The notes: generated from the sequence alone by a model not told the origin. DNA of 64,000 nucleotides from Pseudomonas peradeniyensis (GCF_014268935.2 NZ_JABWRJ020000001.1:496001-560000), one strand, 5' to 3'; positions 27,092-35,946 are shown, numbered from the stretch's first letter. A program made the numbers and translations.

Positions 27092-27195
27092 TTGTTTGGT
27101 TGTTTGGTTGTTTGGTTGTTTGATTGTTTGATTGTTTGATTGTTTGATTGTTTGATTGTTTGGTTGTTTGGTTGTTTGGTTGTTTGATTGTTTGA
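27092..27195 (+). repeat. Octanucleotide tandem repeat, TTGTTTG(G/A), 13 units
   Basis: Thirteen contiguous 8-base units with no interruption. The last base is the only variable one and runs GGG-AAAAA-GGG-AA, in blocks rather than at random. It starts 15 bases after the stop of the cyclase gene. An eight-base period is not a multiple of three, so copy-number change would shift any frame crossing it. It is not a CRISPR (no spacers). Confidence 0.95.
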
Positions 27196-27239
27196 TTGTG
27201 TTGAAGGATTTATGCGCATTCATTTTTGATGTCGACGCT

Positions 27240-27490
27240 TAGTCACCTTTCCGCCCTTACGGCGGGTAACTTTTTGAAGGATCAAAAAGTCACCAAAAAA
27301 TCCTCGCTCCATTCATCCGGCCCTACGCTTCGCTCCGGGTTCCCTCACTCCGGCCTTGCTCCCGGGAGGACCGCGCTGCAGGGCCCATCCTGGGCCCCAG
27401 CGCTTGACGGGCATCCATGCCCGTCACCTCCCTTCGCAAGACCTCCGTTCGGCCTCCTGAAGTCGCGAAGTTACGAGCGGCGCCTGGACT
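27240..27490. repeat. Left arm of a long imperfect inverted repeat (structured element)
   Basis: 251 bases that recur in inverse orientation at 27716-27964. Hairpins, read in plus orientation: CCGCC/GGCGG at 27251-27265, a long stem at 27265-27294 round AGGA, CCC/GGG with a 13-base loop at 27321-27339, the palindrome CTCCCGGGAG, GGGCCCA/TGGGCCC at 27381-27397, and a self-complementary stem at 27407-27426. No protein-coding family was recognised. Stem changes relative to the right arm are compensated (see findings). Confidence 0.85.
27323..27418 (-). other. Possible 31-aa Arg-rich small ORF inside the left arm
   Basis: ATG at 27418 on the minus strand is preceded by GGGAGGTGACGGGC, a strong ribosome site. 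It reads MDARQALGPRMG... and ends at 27323. A related 35-codon frame is in the right arm. The sequence is shaped by the hairpins, so expression is doubtful. Confidence 0.2.
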
Positions 27491-27535
27491 GGCGCAGCTG
27501 TCGCTAGTTGAAAGCTTAGTTGATCTCTCGACCGT

Positions 27536-27560
27536 ATCGCGGGGCAAGCCCGCTCCCACG
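27536..27560. repeat. Single REP unit in the spacer between the arms
   Basis: GTATCGCGGGGCAAGCCCGC followed by TCCCACG, the same unit as in the doublets. A decayed relative (GAGCAGGGCTTGCCCTGCGA) follows at about 27591-27610. Confidence 0.75.
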
Positions 27561-27665
27561 CAATAGTCGCCGTTATATATAACCCTGTAAGAGCAGGGCT
27601 TGCCCTGCGAAAAGGGCCGGAACAGCCAGTACATAATTAACTGTCAAACAACTAAATTCGCATTT

Positions 27666-27701
27666 CTTGCTCTTGCTCTTGCTCTTGCTCTTGCTCTTGC
27701 T
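27666..27701 (+). repeat. Hexanucleotide tandem repeat (CTTGCT)6
   Basis: Six perfect copies in tandem, ending 14 bases before the right arm of the inverted repeat. No gene crosses it. Confidence 0.95.
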
Positions 27702-27715
27702 TCTAAGCGCGCGAT

Positions 27716-27964
27716 AGTCCAGGCGCCACCAATTGCGACTTCAGGAGGCCGAGCGGAGTTCTTGCGGAGGGAGGTGACGGGCATGGATGCCCGTCAAGCG
27801 CTGCGCCCCAGGATGGGGCGTTCAGCGCGGTCCTCCCGGGAGCAAGAACGGAGCGAGGGAACCCCGAAGCGAAGCGTAGGGGCCGGATGAATGGAGCGAG
27901 GATTTTTTGGTTCCTTTTTGATCCTTCAAAAAGGAACTCGCCGTAAGGGCGAAAAGGTGACTAT
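27716..27964. repeat. Right arm of the long inverted repeat (structured element)
   Basis: 249 bases, the inverse of 27240-27490 with scattered substitutions. The same hairpins are present: CGCCCCA/TGGGGCG at 27804-27820, CCCC/GGGG with a 13-base loop at 27862-27882, GTTCCTTTTTGA with its perfect complement at 27910-27937, and TCGCC/GGCGA at 27938-27952. The spacer between the arms is 225 bases. Confidence 0.85.
27783..27890 (+). other. Possible 35-aa Arg-rich small ORF inside the right arm
   Basis: ATG at 27783 after GGGAGGTGACGGGC. It reads MDARQALRPRMGRSARSSRE onward and is highly basic. Conserved in start, ribosome site and first half with the left-arm frame, but the two C-termini differ because one stem is one pair longer here. 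Probably not selected as protein. Confidence 0.2.
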
Positions 27965-28016
27965 GCGTCACCATCGCCAATGAATGCGCTTACAACTCTC
28001 AAAACCAACACCCTGA

Positions 28017-28046
28017 AAGCCCAAGCCCAAGCCCAAGCCCAAGCCC
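28017..28046. repeat. Hexanucleotide tandem repeat (AAGCCC)5
   Basis: Five perfect copies ending eight bases from the dacB stop codon, so within the dacB 3' untranslated region. Confidence 0.95.
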
Positions 28047-28053
28047 ACTCAAA

Positions 28054-29517
28054 TCAAGGCATCACCCCAACAGTCCCATTCCCCGCCTTAGGCTGCCGAT
28101 AAAGATCCAGCAACACCTGGTCGAGAACCTGCGAAGCCCCCCAAGGCTTGGGATCATTGAGAATGGCCGCCACCGCCCAGGTGTGCCCGTTACTGTCCCG
28201 GCTGAACCCGGCAATCGCCCGCACGGTATTCAGGGTCCCGGTCTTGATGTGCCCTTCGCCCGTCATGGCCGTGCGCTTGAGCCGCTTGCGCATGGTGCCG
28301 TCCATCCCCACCAGCGGCATCGAGCTGATGAACTCGGCCGCATACGGGCTCTTCCAGGCCGCCTGCAGCAACGCCGCCATCTCACGGGTGCTGACCCGCT
28401 CGGCACGGGACAGGCCCGAGCCGTTCTCCATCACCAGGTGCGGCGAGGTGATGCCTTTCTTCGCCATCCACTGGCGCACCACACGCTGGGCGGCACGGGC
28501 GTCGTCGCCGTCGGCGTCGGTGCGGAACTGCGCGCCAAGGCTCAGGAACAGCTGCTGGGCCATGGTGTTGTTGCTGTACTTGTTGATGTCGCGGATGACT
28601 TCGACCAGGTCCGGCGAGAAGGCGCGGGCCAGCAGGCGGGCGCTCTTGGGCACGTTCTCGATGCGGTCGCGGCCCTGGATGCTGCCGCCCAGCTCGTTCC
28701 AGATCGCCCGCACGGCACCGGCCGCGTAGGTCGGGTGATCCAGCAGCGACAGGTAGGTCTGCGAGTTGCAGCCGTCGGCGAGCTGGCCACTGACCGTCAC
28801 GCTGACACCGTCCGGCTGGACTACCGGGTTGTAGCGCACCTCGCCGGTGCACTGCTTGCCAGCCACGGCCTTGACCTGGTTGTCGATGCGGATGCTGGCG
28901 ATCGGCGGCTCGACCGAGACGTTGACCTTGCCACCGTCGTTGCGGGCAACGAAGCGCAAGGCCTTGAGGTTGACCAGCAGCGAGTCCGGCTTGACCAGGA
29001 ACGGCTTGTTCTCGTCGCCGCCGTCGTCATCGAATTGCGGCAGGTTGGGTTGTACGAAGTGACTGCGGTCCAGGACCAGGTCGCCGGTCACGGTGCGCAC
29101 ACCATTGGCGCGCAGGTCGCGCATCAGCAGCCAGAGCTTTTCCATGTTCAGCTTGGGGTCGCCGCCGCCCTTGAGGTACAGGTTGCCGTTCAGCACGCCG
29201 TTGCTCAGGGTGCCGTCGGTGTAGAACTCGGTTTTCCACTGGAAAGTGGGGCCCAGCAGTTCCAGCGCGGCGTAGGTGGTGACCAGCTTCATGGTCGAGG
29301 CCGGGTTGACCGACACGTCGGCGTTGAACACGGTCGCCGTGCCCGGGCCGTCCAGCGGCAGCATGACCAGCGACAGGGCCGAATCCTGCAGCTTGTTGGT
29401 CTTGAGCGCCTGCTGCACCTTAGGCGGCAGGCTGGTGTTGACGGTGGCGGCCTGCACGGACAGCGACAGGGGCAGGAACAGGCCGGCGAGCAGCAGTGGG
29501 CGGAGCGTCTTGATCAT
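28054..29517 (-). CDS. dacB: D-alanyl-D-alanine carboxypeptidase/endopeptidase (PBP4)
   Basis: 487 aa. Periplasmic class C penicillin-binding protein that trims or cuts peptidoglycan cross-links. Signal peptide MIKTLRPLLLAGLFLPLSLS ends near VQA-ATV. Active-site motifs: SxxK as NPASTMKLVTTYAALE (Ser about 74), SxN as KYSNNTMAQQL, and KTG as GHIKTGTLNTV. A long insert between the first two motifs is normal for PBP4. The ATG at 29517 opens the signal peptide; an upstream ATG at 29553 would add 12 residues that spoil it. The downstream gap holds the repeat region. Confidence 0.95.
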   Translation of the reverse strand: MIKTLRPLLLAGLFLPLSLSVQAATVNTSLPPKVQQALKTNKLQDSALSLVMLPLDGPGTATVFNADVSVNPASTMKLVTTYAALELLGPTFQWKTEFYTDGTLSNGVLNGNLYLKGGGDPKLNMEKLWLLMRDLRANGVRTVTGDLVLDRSHFVQPNLPQFDDDGGDENKPFLVKPDSLLVNLKALRFVARNDGGKVNVSVEPPIASIRIDNQVKAVAGKQCTGEVRYNPVVQPDGVSVTVSGQLADGCNSQTYLSLLDHPTYAAGAVRAIWNELGGSIQGRDRIENVPKSARLLARAFSPDLVEVIRDINKYSNNTMAQQLFLSLGAQFRTDADGDDARAAQRVVRQWMAKKGITSPHLVMENGSGLSRAERVSTREMAALLQAAWKSPYAAEFISSMPLVGMDGTMRKRLKRTAMTGEGHIKTGTLNTVRAIAGFSRDSNGHTWAVAAILNDPKPWGASQVLDQVLLDLYRQPKAGNGTVGVMP

Positions 29518-29703
29518 AAATGGACAAACCCTGCAGGCGAGGGAAAAAGACAACGGGGCTGTAGGAAGTGATGGCCCCAGGACAAAATGTAGTGCGCATT
29601 ATGCCCCAAGCAGCACGAGCATGGGCTTCATTCGACGGAAAAGCGCCGTTAGGCAGCGGAAACTGGTAAAGTGCCGCGCGTAATTAATTGAGAGGATTGT
29701 TTC

Positions 29704-30048
29704 ATGGCTACCAACCGTTCCCGTCGCCTGCGCAAGAAACTGTGCGTGGACGAATTCCAGGAGCTGGGTTTCGAACTGAACCTGGGCTTCAAGGAAGACC
29801 TGTCCGATGAAGCCATCGATGCCTTCCTCGACGCCTTCCTGGCTGAAGCCATGGATGCCAACGGCCTGGACTACGTCGGTGGCGACGACTTCGGCCTGGT
29901 CTGCAAGGCCACCCGTGGTTCGGTCAACGAAGAACAGCGCGCCGCTGTCGAAGCCTGGCTCAAGGGCCGCAGCGAACTGACCAATATCGAAGTCAGCCCG
30001 CTGCTGGACGCCTGGTACCCGGAAAAACCGGTCAACCCGGCTTCCTGA
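29704..30048 (+). CDS. yggL: YggL family 50S ribosome-binding protein
   Basis: 114 aa. Basic start MATNRSRRLRKKLCVDEFQE, then an acidic middle (FKEDLSDEAIDAFLDAFLAE) and LEYVGG-like LDYVGGDDFGLVCKA, the YggL/DUF469 pattern. Relatives copurify with the 50S subunit. GAGAGG precedes the ATG. Short and intact. It stands divergent from dacB and convergent with the hybrid-kinase gene. Confidence 0.88.
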   Translation: MATNRSRRLRKKLCVDEFQELGFELNLGFKEDLSDEAIDAFLDAFLAEAMDANGLDYVGGDDFGLVCKATRGSVNEEQRAAVEAWLKGRSELTNIEVSPLLDAWYPEKPVNPAS

Positions 30049-30078
30049 TGAATGTCGGCGGTACGCCCTGTACCGCCC

Positions 30079-33000
30079 TCATCCGGCTTCGGCCAGGCGC
30101 TCCCGCTGCCTGGCCAGGGCTTTCTCCACGCGGCGCATATGCCGCGCCAGCGCCTGACGGCGCCGTTTAAGCTCAGCCTGGGGCAGGTCCGTCTCCTCCA
30201 GTGCCTCGCACGCCTCGATCAATGCCTGTGCATCCAGCATCCTTCCTGCGCTGAGGATCTTGTGTGCCTGTAATGCCAGCTCGGCGCTTTCATGCCGCGG
30301 GTCGATGGCCATCAGCACCTGCAGGTCCTGGCGCAGGCTCAGCAGCAGGGTGTCGAGGATACGGTCGCGGTCGGCGAGGTTGTCGCCGACGATCGCTGAA
30401 AGACCGTCGAGGTCGAAACGCGCTGCTGGCGTATGGCGCTTGTCACCCTGGCGGGCAAGCAGCGCAATCGCATTCAGTCGCTGCCCCAGCACTTGCAGGC
30501 CGATGGGTTTGAGCAGGCAGTCGTCCATGCCGGCGTCGAGGCACTGCTGGCGCACCTCGGGTTGGGCGTTGGCGGTGTAGCCGAGGATGGTGCAGGGTGG
30601 TCGCTCGTGCAGGCGTTCTTCCATGCGCACGGCCCTGGCCAGTTGGTAGCCATTCATCTGCGGCATGTTGCAATCAACGATCAGCACGTCGAAACAGCCC
30701 TCACGCCATTTGCGCAGCCCTTCGCGTCCATCCTCGGCGCTTTCCTGGCTCAGGCCCAGGTAGTTCAGTTGCTGGGCCATCAGCAACAGGTTGGCCGGGT
30801 GATCGTCGATCACCAGTATGCGCAGCTGCCGGTCGGGCTGGAGGATTTCAGTGGCCGGTCGTGGCAAGGCTGCCGCCGGCTCGATGCATTGCAGCGGCAT
30901 CACCAGGCGCACGCGGGTGCCTACGCCCTGCAGGCTTTGCAGGGTGAGTTCACCGCCCATCATCGCGCACAGGTCGCGACTGATGACCAGGCCCAGCCCG
31001 GTGCCGGCCCGGGCACCATCGCTGTAGGGGTTGGCCTGCACGAAGGGCGAGAACAGGCGTTGCAGGTCCTGCTCGTGGATCCCTATGCCGCTGTCGCGCA
31101 CCTCCAGGTCGAGGGTCGGCACCGCCGGCTCGCCGTCGTTGCGCAGGCGGACGCTGATGCGTACCTGACCTTGTTCGGTGAACTTGATCGCATTGCTCAC
31201 CAGGTTCGACAGCACCTGCTTGAAACGCAGCGGATCGAGCATCGCATGGCAGCGGGCCTCGCGGGCGATCACCACATCCAGCACCAGGCCCTTGTGCCGT
31301 GCCAGGCCATCGAACACGCGGCCGACCGACTCGACCAGGACCGCGAGGTCGACAGGTTCGGGAGCCAGGGACATTTGCCCGGATTCGATCCGGGCGATAT
31401 CCAGGATGTCGCCGATCAACCCCAGCAGGTCGCTGGCCGAATGATGGGCGACCTCCAGCGCAGGGCGGTCCAGCTTGCCCTGGTCGGCGCGCTTGAGGGC
31501 CAGTTCCAGCATGCCGATGAGGGCGTTCATCGGCGTGCGGATCTCATGGCTGATGGTGGCCAGGAAGGTGCTCTTGGCCCGATTGGCGTCATCGGCCTGT
31601 TGCTTGGCCAGGCGCAGGTCCTGGACCAGGTTGCGGCGTTCGCTGATATCGATCCAGCCACCGATGATGCCCTGCATCTCGCCCACCGAGTCGCGGTAGG
31701 GCAGGATCCAGTGATAGATCGTCAGCTCACGGTCACGCAGGCGCAGGGGGCGATCGAGGATTAAGGGCTTGCCCTGGGCCATCACCCGCTGGTAGTCATC
31801 CTGGACCTGGCGGGTATAGTCGCAGTCGCTGAAGGGGGCCTCGTCCAGGCTCTTGCCCAGGACTTCCTCGAGACTGGCGCCAACGGCCTGCAGGTAGCTG
31901 TCGTTGCAGCTTTGCAGGCGCCCGTCACGGTCGCGGACATACATCGGATGGGGCGTGCCATTGAGCAGCGCGCCCATGAATTCCAGCTGGTCGTTGAGCG
32001 CCCGTTCGGCCCGCTGGCGCTGCTTGATCTGGCGGCGCAGCCGGGCATTCCACACCAGTGCGAGGACCAGCAGCACCGCGATGACCCCCGCCACCTGAAG
32101 GATCAGCCGACGGTAGCTGCGCCAGTAGGCGTCGTCACGCAGGCCATGGTCGCGCCAACGGCTGTTGATCACCCCCAGTTCCTCCGGCGAAATGCTCAAC
32201 AGCGCCTTGTCGAGGATCGCCGCCAGCTCGCTGGCACCCGCGGCAGTCGCCATGGCGAAGGCTGCCGGTTCCGTGCCCACGGTGCTGCGGATCACCAGGT
32301 TGTTGCTGGTGGCGAGCATGTGGTTGGCGTCGATCAGGGTGGCGATTGCCGCATCCACCGCGCCGCTGCCGAGCAGCACCATGGAGTAGTAGGTGCTTTC
32401 GGTGGCGACCTGGTGAATCCGTGGGTGACGTGCCGCGAGCAGGGCGGCCACGCTGCTGTCGCGGGGCACGGCGACGCGTTTGCCCTTGAGTTGCTTGAGG
32501 CTGCTGGGCTGGTCGTCGCCGGTGTGGCTGACCAGCACGTAGGCGCTTTCAAGGTACGGGCGGCTGACCTGCAGCGGGCTGCCGCGACGGGCGTCGGTGG
32601 AGAGGCTGGCGATGATATCGGCGCGGCCGGACTCGAGCTGGTCGATCATGTCGCCATCGCCGCTGGCGCGGCGGATCTCGAAGCGCAGGCCGGTGCGCAG
32701 GCGGATGAGTTCGAGCAGGTCGGCGACGATGCCGCGCAGGCGGTCATTGTTGTCGAAGAAGGTCAGGGGCGCGGCGGTGTCGTTGACCACCACGCGCATG
32801 ATCGGATGTTCGCTCAGCCACTGTTCCTCGCGCGCCGACAACTGCAGCTTGCGATCGGTCAGCAGGCTACTGCTGCTGGCACTCCAGCGCTTGAAGATAT
32901 CGTTGCGGGTGGTGTTGGGCTGGGCGTCGAGGGCGGCGTCCACCAGGGACTGGAGGGTGAGCGCGTCCTCGCGCATGGCGAAGCTGAAGCCCACGGCTTC

Positions 33001-33708
33001 GTGCTTGCCGAAGTTTGCCATGCGCAGGTGCGGCAGGTGCCCCTGGCTGATCAGGTAGTGGGTGGAAATGGTATCGCCGATGAACACGTCGGCCTGCTCG
33101 AAGGCCACGGCATTCAGCGCCTGGGTGGATGATTCGAAGGTCAGCAGCTCGGCCTTGGGGTAGTTGGCGTGAATCTCCCCGGGCGGCAGGTAGTGATACA
33201 GCATGCTCAGGCGCATGCCCGTCAGGCCCGTGTCCAACGCCCGGGTTTCATCCTCGCGGGTCACCAGCACCGGTTGGTCGATGGCGTAGGGCCGCGACAG
33301 CGCCAGGCCCTGGGTCACCGCTTCGTAGCCGTTGGCGCTGCCCAGCAGGTCGATATGCCCACTCTTGAGCGCCGCGACCGCCGCCGGCCGGCTGGGAAAG
33401 CGCTGCACCCGCACCGGCAGGCCCAGGGCGCTGCCGATCAGGCCGGCGTAGTCGGCCGTCAGCCCCTGGTATTCGCGCCCGCCCGTGGCGATGTCGAACG
33501 GCGGGTAGTCAGGGGCCGAGGTGCCCAGCACCAGTTCCCGGCGTTGCGCGAGCCAGTCGCGCTGGGCCGGTGTCAGGCCGGGCTGGACCGATGCCGGCGC
33601 CGAACGGCTGAGCAGGGTATAGGTTCGCCCGGTGTCGACGGTCACGCCGGCACCTTGCAGCGGCATGCCCAGGCACAGCAGCGATGTAACGATGCACCTC
33701 CACATCAT
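30079..33708 (-). CDS. BvgS/EvgS-like hybrid sensor histidine kinase
   Basis: 1209 aa. Signal peptide MMWRCIVTSLLCLGMPLQGA; two tandem periplasmic solute-binding domains (SBP type 3, about 45-275 and 290-530); membrane helix about 545-567; PAS about 580-695; HisKA with FLATISHEIRTPMNALIGM (His about 719); ATPase domain with GTGLGLVISRDL; receiver ILVIDDHPANLLLMAQQLNY with Asp in VLIVDCNMPQMNG (about 1008); HPt with AHKILSAGRMLDA (His about 1147). A complete four-step phosphorelay. It follows its response regulator by four bases. The ligand is unknown. The second ATG (33705) is better spaced to GAGGT. Confidence 0.93.
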   Translation of the reverse strand: MMWRCIVTSLLCLGMPLQGAGVTVDTGRTYTLLSRSAPASVQPGLTPAQRDWLAQRRELVLGTSAPDYPPFDIATGGREYQGLTADYAGLIGSALGLPVRVQRFPSRPAAVAALKSGHIDLLGSANGYEAVTQGLALSRPYAIDQPVLVTREDETRALDTGLTGMRLSMLYHYLPPGEIHANYPKAELLTFESSTQALNAVAFEQADVFIGDTISTHYLISQGHLPHLRMANFGKHEAVGFSFAMREDALTLQSLVDAALDAQPNTTRNDIFKRWSASSSSLLTDRKLQLSAREEQWLSEHPIMRVVVNDTAAPLTFFDNNDRLRGIVADLLELIRLRTGLRFEIRRASGDGDMIDQLESGRADIIASLSTDARRGSPLQVSRPYLESAYVLVSHTGDDQPSSLKQLKGKRVAVPRDSSVAALLAARHPRIHQVATESTYYSMVLLGSGAVDAAIATLIDANHMLATSNNLVIRSTVGTEPAAFAMATAAGASELAAILDKALLSISPEELGVINSRWRDHGLRDDAYWRSYRRLILQVAGVIAVLLVLALVWNARLRRQIKQRQRAERALNDQLEFMGALLNGTPHPMYVRDRDGRLQSCNDSYLQAVGASLEEVLGKSLDEAPFSDCDYTRQVQDDYQRVMAQGKPLILDRPLRLRDRELTIYHWILPYRDSVGEMQGIIGGWIDISERRNLVQDLRLAKQQADDANRAKSTFLATISHEIRTPMNALIGMLELALKRADQGKLDRPALEVAHHSASDLLGLIGDILDIARIESGQMSLAPEPVDLAVLVESVGRVFDGLARHKGLVLDVVIAREARCHAMLDPLRFKQVLSNLVSNAIKFTEQGQVRISVRLRNDGEPAVPTLDLEVRDSGIGIHEQDLQRLFSPFVQANPYSDGARAGTGLGLVISRDLCAMMGGELTLQSLQGVGTRVRLVMPLQCIEPAAALPRPATEILQPDRQLRILVIDDHPANLLLMAQQLNYLGLSQESAEDGREGLRKWREGCFDVLIVDCNMPQMNGYQLARAVRMEERLHERPPCTILGYTANAQPEVRQQCLDAGMDDCLLKPIGLQVLGQRLNAIALLARQGDKRHTPAARFDLDGLSAIVGDNLADRDRILDTLLLSLRQDLQVLMAIDPRHESAELALQAHKILSAGRMLDAQALIEACEALEETDLPQAELKRRRQALARHMRRVEKALARQRERLAEAG

Positions 33709-33712
33709 GACC

Positions 33713-34333
33713 TCAAACCAGCGCGTTGCGTTTGGCGACGTCGATCAATTCCACCAAAGTGCTGGCGCGCAACTTGTGCATGAGACGTTTCTTGTAAGTG
33801 CTGACGGTCTTGTTGCTGAGAAACATGCCCTTGGCGATCTCCTTGTTGCTGCGCCCCTGGGCAAAAAGTTGCAGGACCATGAGTTCCCGATCATTGACCT
33901 GGCGGAACAGCTCCAGCTCCTGGTTGCTGCCCGTCGGCGGTGGATTGAGTGCCTGGCTGGGGAAATAGTTGTAACCGGACAGTACGGCCTTGATCGCGCT
34001 GAGCAGTTCGCTGAGGTCTTCCTGCTTGCACACGTACCCGGCCGCGCCGGAGTGCATGCAGCGCACGGCGAACAGGGCCGGCGATTGGGCTGTGAGCACC
34101 AGGACCTTCAGCGGGATGGCCATGGCCTGCAGGCGCGAGAGCATCTCCAGGCCATCGAGCTTGGGAATGCTGATGTCGAGGATGACCAGGTCCGGCGGAG
34201 TCTCGCGGATCAACTGCATGGCGTCCACGCCGTTGTCCGATTCCCCGACCACCTTGTATCCCTGGTTTTCCAGCAACATCCGTATCGCCAAACGTATGAC
34301 GGGATGGTCATCAACTATAAAGACTGAGTGCAT
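33713..34333 (-). CDS. NarL/LuxR-family response regulator (BvgA/EvgA-like)
   Basis: 206 aa from the ATG at 34333 (MHSVFIVDDHPVIRLAIRML), which has GGA ten bases upstream; an ATG at 34342 would add three residues. Receiver domain with Asp in LVILDISIPKLDG, Lys in YVCKQEDL, then a LuxR helix-turn-helix (VLQLFAQGRSNKEIAKGMFL; NKTVSTYKKRLMHKL). First gene of the pair with the hybrid kinase, which should phosphorylate it through its HPt domain. The 281-base upstream gap (34334-34614) is AT-rich, as expected for its promoter; no operator was recognised. Targets unknown. Confidence 0.92.
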   Translation of the reverse strand: MHSVFIVDDHPVIRLAIRMLLENQGYKVVGESDNGVDAMQLIRETPPDLVILDISIPKLDGLEMLSRLQAMAIPLKVLVLTAQSPALFAVRCMHSGAAGYVCKQEDLSELLSAIKAVLSGYNYFPSQALNPPPTGSNQELELFRQVNDRELMVLQLFAQGRSNKEIAKGMFLSNKTVSTYKKRLMHKLRASTLVELIDVAKRNALV

Positions 34334-34614
34334 ATTCAACATTCCATGCGGCGCGTGAAGGCAGCCGGCACATTAGCTCAGTTGAATGTCAACGGGCAGG
34401 GAAGTAGCTGCCAAAACCGGGATATAGGAATTTACTTACAGTGTTGGCGAAACATTGCTACGAGTGATGTAGATATTGAGAGGGATTTATCAGGGTTTGA
34501 TCGTTTTTGTGGGTTTGCGTGGTGAGTGTGTTTATTGGATATCAATATTGCGTGGGAAATTTCATGCATATTAAACGCGAGTGGCAAACAGACGCCTGCC
34601 ACCCCGTCATTCCC

Positions 34615-35946
34615 TTATTTCGGACTGGAGCGCCCGGTCATTTCCAGGGCCATTTCGCTGGCGTAGCTGTCGGTCATGCCGGCGATGAAGTCGATCATGC
34701 GCAGGAAGGCGTCGTGCAGCGAACCATGCGGGTCGGGGGCGTTGTTGCCGATCAGGTCCAGCACCCGCCGGCTCTTGAACGACGGGGTACGCCCGCCATG
34801 CTGTTCCAGGGCCGCACCGCAGAAGGTATTGAGCAGGATCTCCAGGGTCGTGTAGGCGCCGATCTCGTGCAGGGTCTTGCGCTTGTCCTGGAAGATCTTC
34901 TTGCGCGCCATGTCCTTGGCCTGCAGCACGCAGCGTTGCGCCGGGCCGTGCATGTGCTCGACCAGGTCGCCCGCCAGGCTGCCTGCGAGCAGGGTCTGCT
35001 GCTGCTCGACGAAGGCCTGGGCGGCGGCGTTGGTCAGGTGCTCGATGGCCTTGCCACGCAGGATCGCCAGCTTGCGTCGACGTGATTCGCCGGGCCCCAG
35101 CAGGCGATAGGTTTCCGGCAGGTCGTCGCCCACCAGGTCCAGCAGCAGCGCCTCGACCTCGGCGTATTGCAGCAGGTCCATCTCCAGCCCGTCCTCGAGG
35201 TCGATCAGGGCGTAGCAGATGTCGTCCGCGGCCTCCATCAGGTACACCAGCGGGTGGCGCGCCCAGCGCTGGTGCTCCAGCTGCGGCAGGCCGAGCTTGC
35301 CGGCGATCTGTTCGAGCAGCCCCAGTTCGCTCTGATAGCAGCCGAACTTGTGCTTCTTGTAACCCAGGGCATCGGCATGGCGTGCCGCCCACGGGTACTT
35401 GAGGTAGGCGCCGAGGGTGGCGTAGGTCAGGCGCATGCCGCCGTCGAACTGGTGGTACTCCAGTTGGGTGAGCACGCGAAAGCCCTGGGCATTGCCTTCG
35501 AAGTTGAGGAAGTCGGCGCGCTGGTCGTCACTCATGTCGTCCAGCCAGCCGCGCCCGGCGGCCTGTTGGAACCAGTGGCGGATGGCATCTTCGCCGGAAT
35601 GGCCGAACGGCGGGTTGCCGATGTCGTGGGCCAGGCAGGCCGACTGCACGATCATCCCCAGGTCGCTCGGTTCGCACCAGGCCGGCAGTTGCTCGCGCAG
35701 GGTCTCGCCGACGCGCATGCCCAGCGAGCGGCCGACGCAGCTGACCTCCAGGGAGTGGGTGAGGCGGGTGTGGATATGGTCGTTGCTCGATACCGGGTGC
35801 ACCTGGGTCTTGCGCCCCAGGCGGCGGAAGGCGCCGGAGAAAATGATGCGGTCGTGGTCCTTGTGGAACGGGCTGCGGCCGAGTTCCTCGGGGCTGTAGA
35901 GGGCCTTGCCCAGTCGTTCGCGGGTCAGCAGGGTGTGCCAGTCCAA
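34615..35946 (-). CDS. dgt: dGTP triphosphohydrolase-like HD-domain protein
   Basis: 443 aa. Family members cut dGTP or other dNTPs to nucleoside and triphosphate. HD-domain metal ligands are in [20 protein letters not shown] and [39 protein letters not shown] is the family signature. The start is the TTG at 35946 ([18 protein letters not shown]), with GGGAG eight bases upstream and the family length; the ATG at 35961 would add five residues with no site. It follows the YqjK-like gene by 78 bases and may share the operon. Confidence 0.92.
   Translation of the reverse strand: MDWHTLLTRERLGKALYSPEELGRSPFHKDHDRIIFSGAFRRLGRKTQVHPVSSNDHIHTRLTHSLEVSCVGRSLGMRVGETLREQLPAWCEPSDLGMIVQSACLAHDIGNPPFGHSGEDAIRHWFQQAAGRGWLDDMSDDQRADFLNFEGNAQGFRVLTQLEYHQFDGGMRLTYATLGAYLKYPWAARHADALGYKKHKFGCYQSELGLLEQIAGKLGLPQLEHQRWARHPLVYLMEAADDICYALIDLEDGLEMDLLQYAEVEALLLDLVGDDLPETYRLLGPGESRRRKLAILRGKAIEHLTNAAAQAFVEQQQTLLAGSLAGDLVEHMHGPAQRCVLQAKDMARKKIFQDKRKTLHEIGAYTTLEILLNTFCGAALEQHGGRTPSFKSRRVLDLIGNNAPDPHGSLHDAFLRMIDFIAGMTDSYASEMALEMTGRSSPK

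Noticed and set aside
27092..27195. Possible CRISPR array
   Set aside because: Units are only 8 bases, contiguous and without spacers; no cas genes.
25757..27223. 488-codon minus-strand frame starting with QSNNQTTKQPNN-type repeats
   Set aside because: The repeats are the translated octamer array, and the rest mirrors the diguanylate cyclase.
27240..27964. Insertion sequence or MITE with terminal repeats
   Set aside because: No transposase gene, no target-site duplication found at the outer ends; kept instead as an inverted pair of structured elements.
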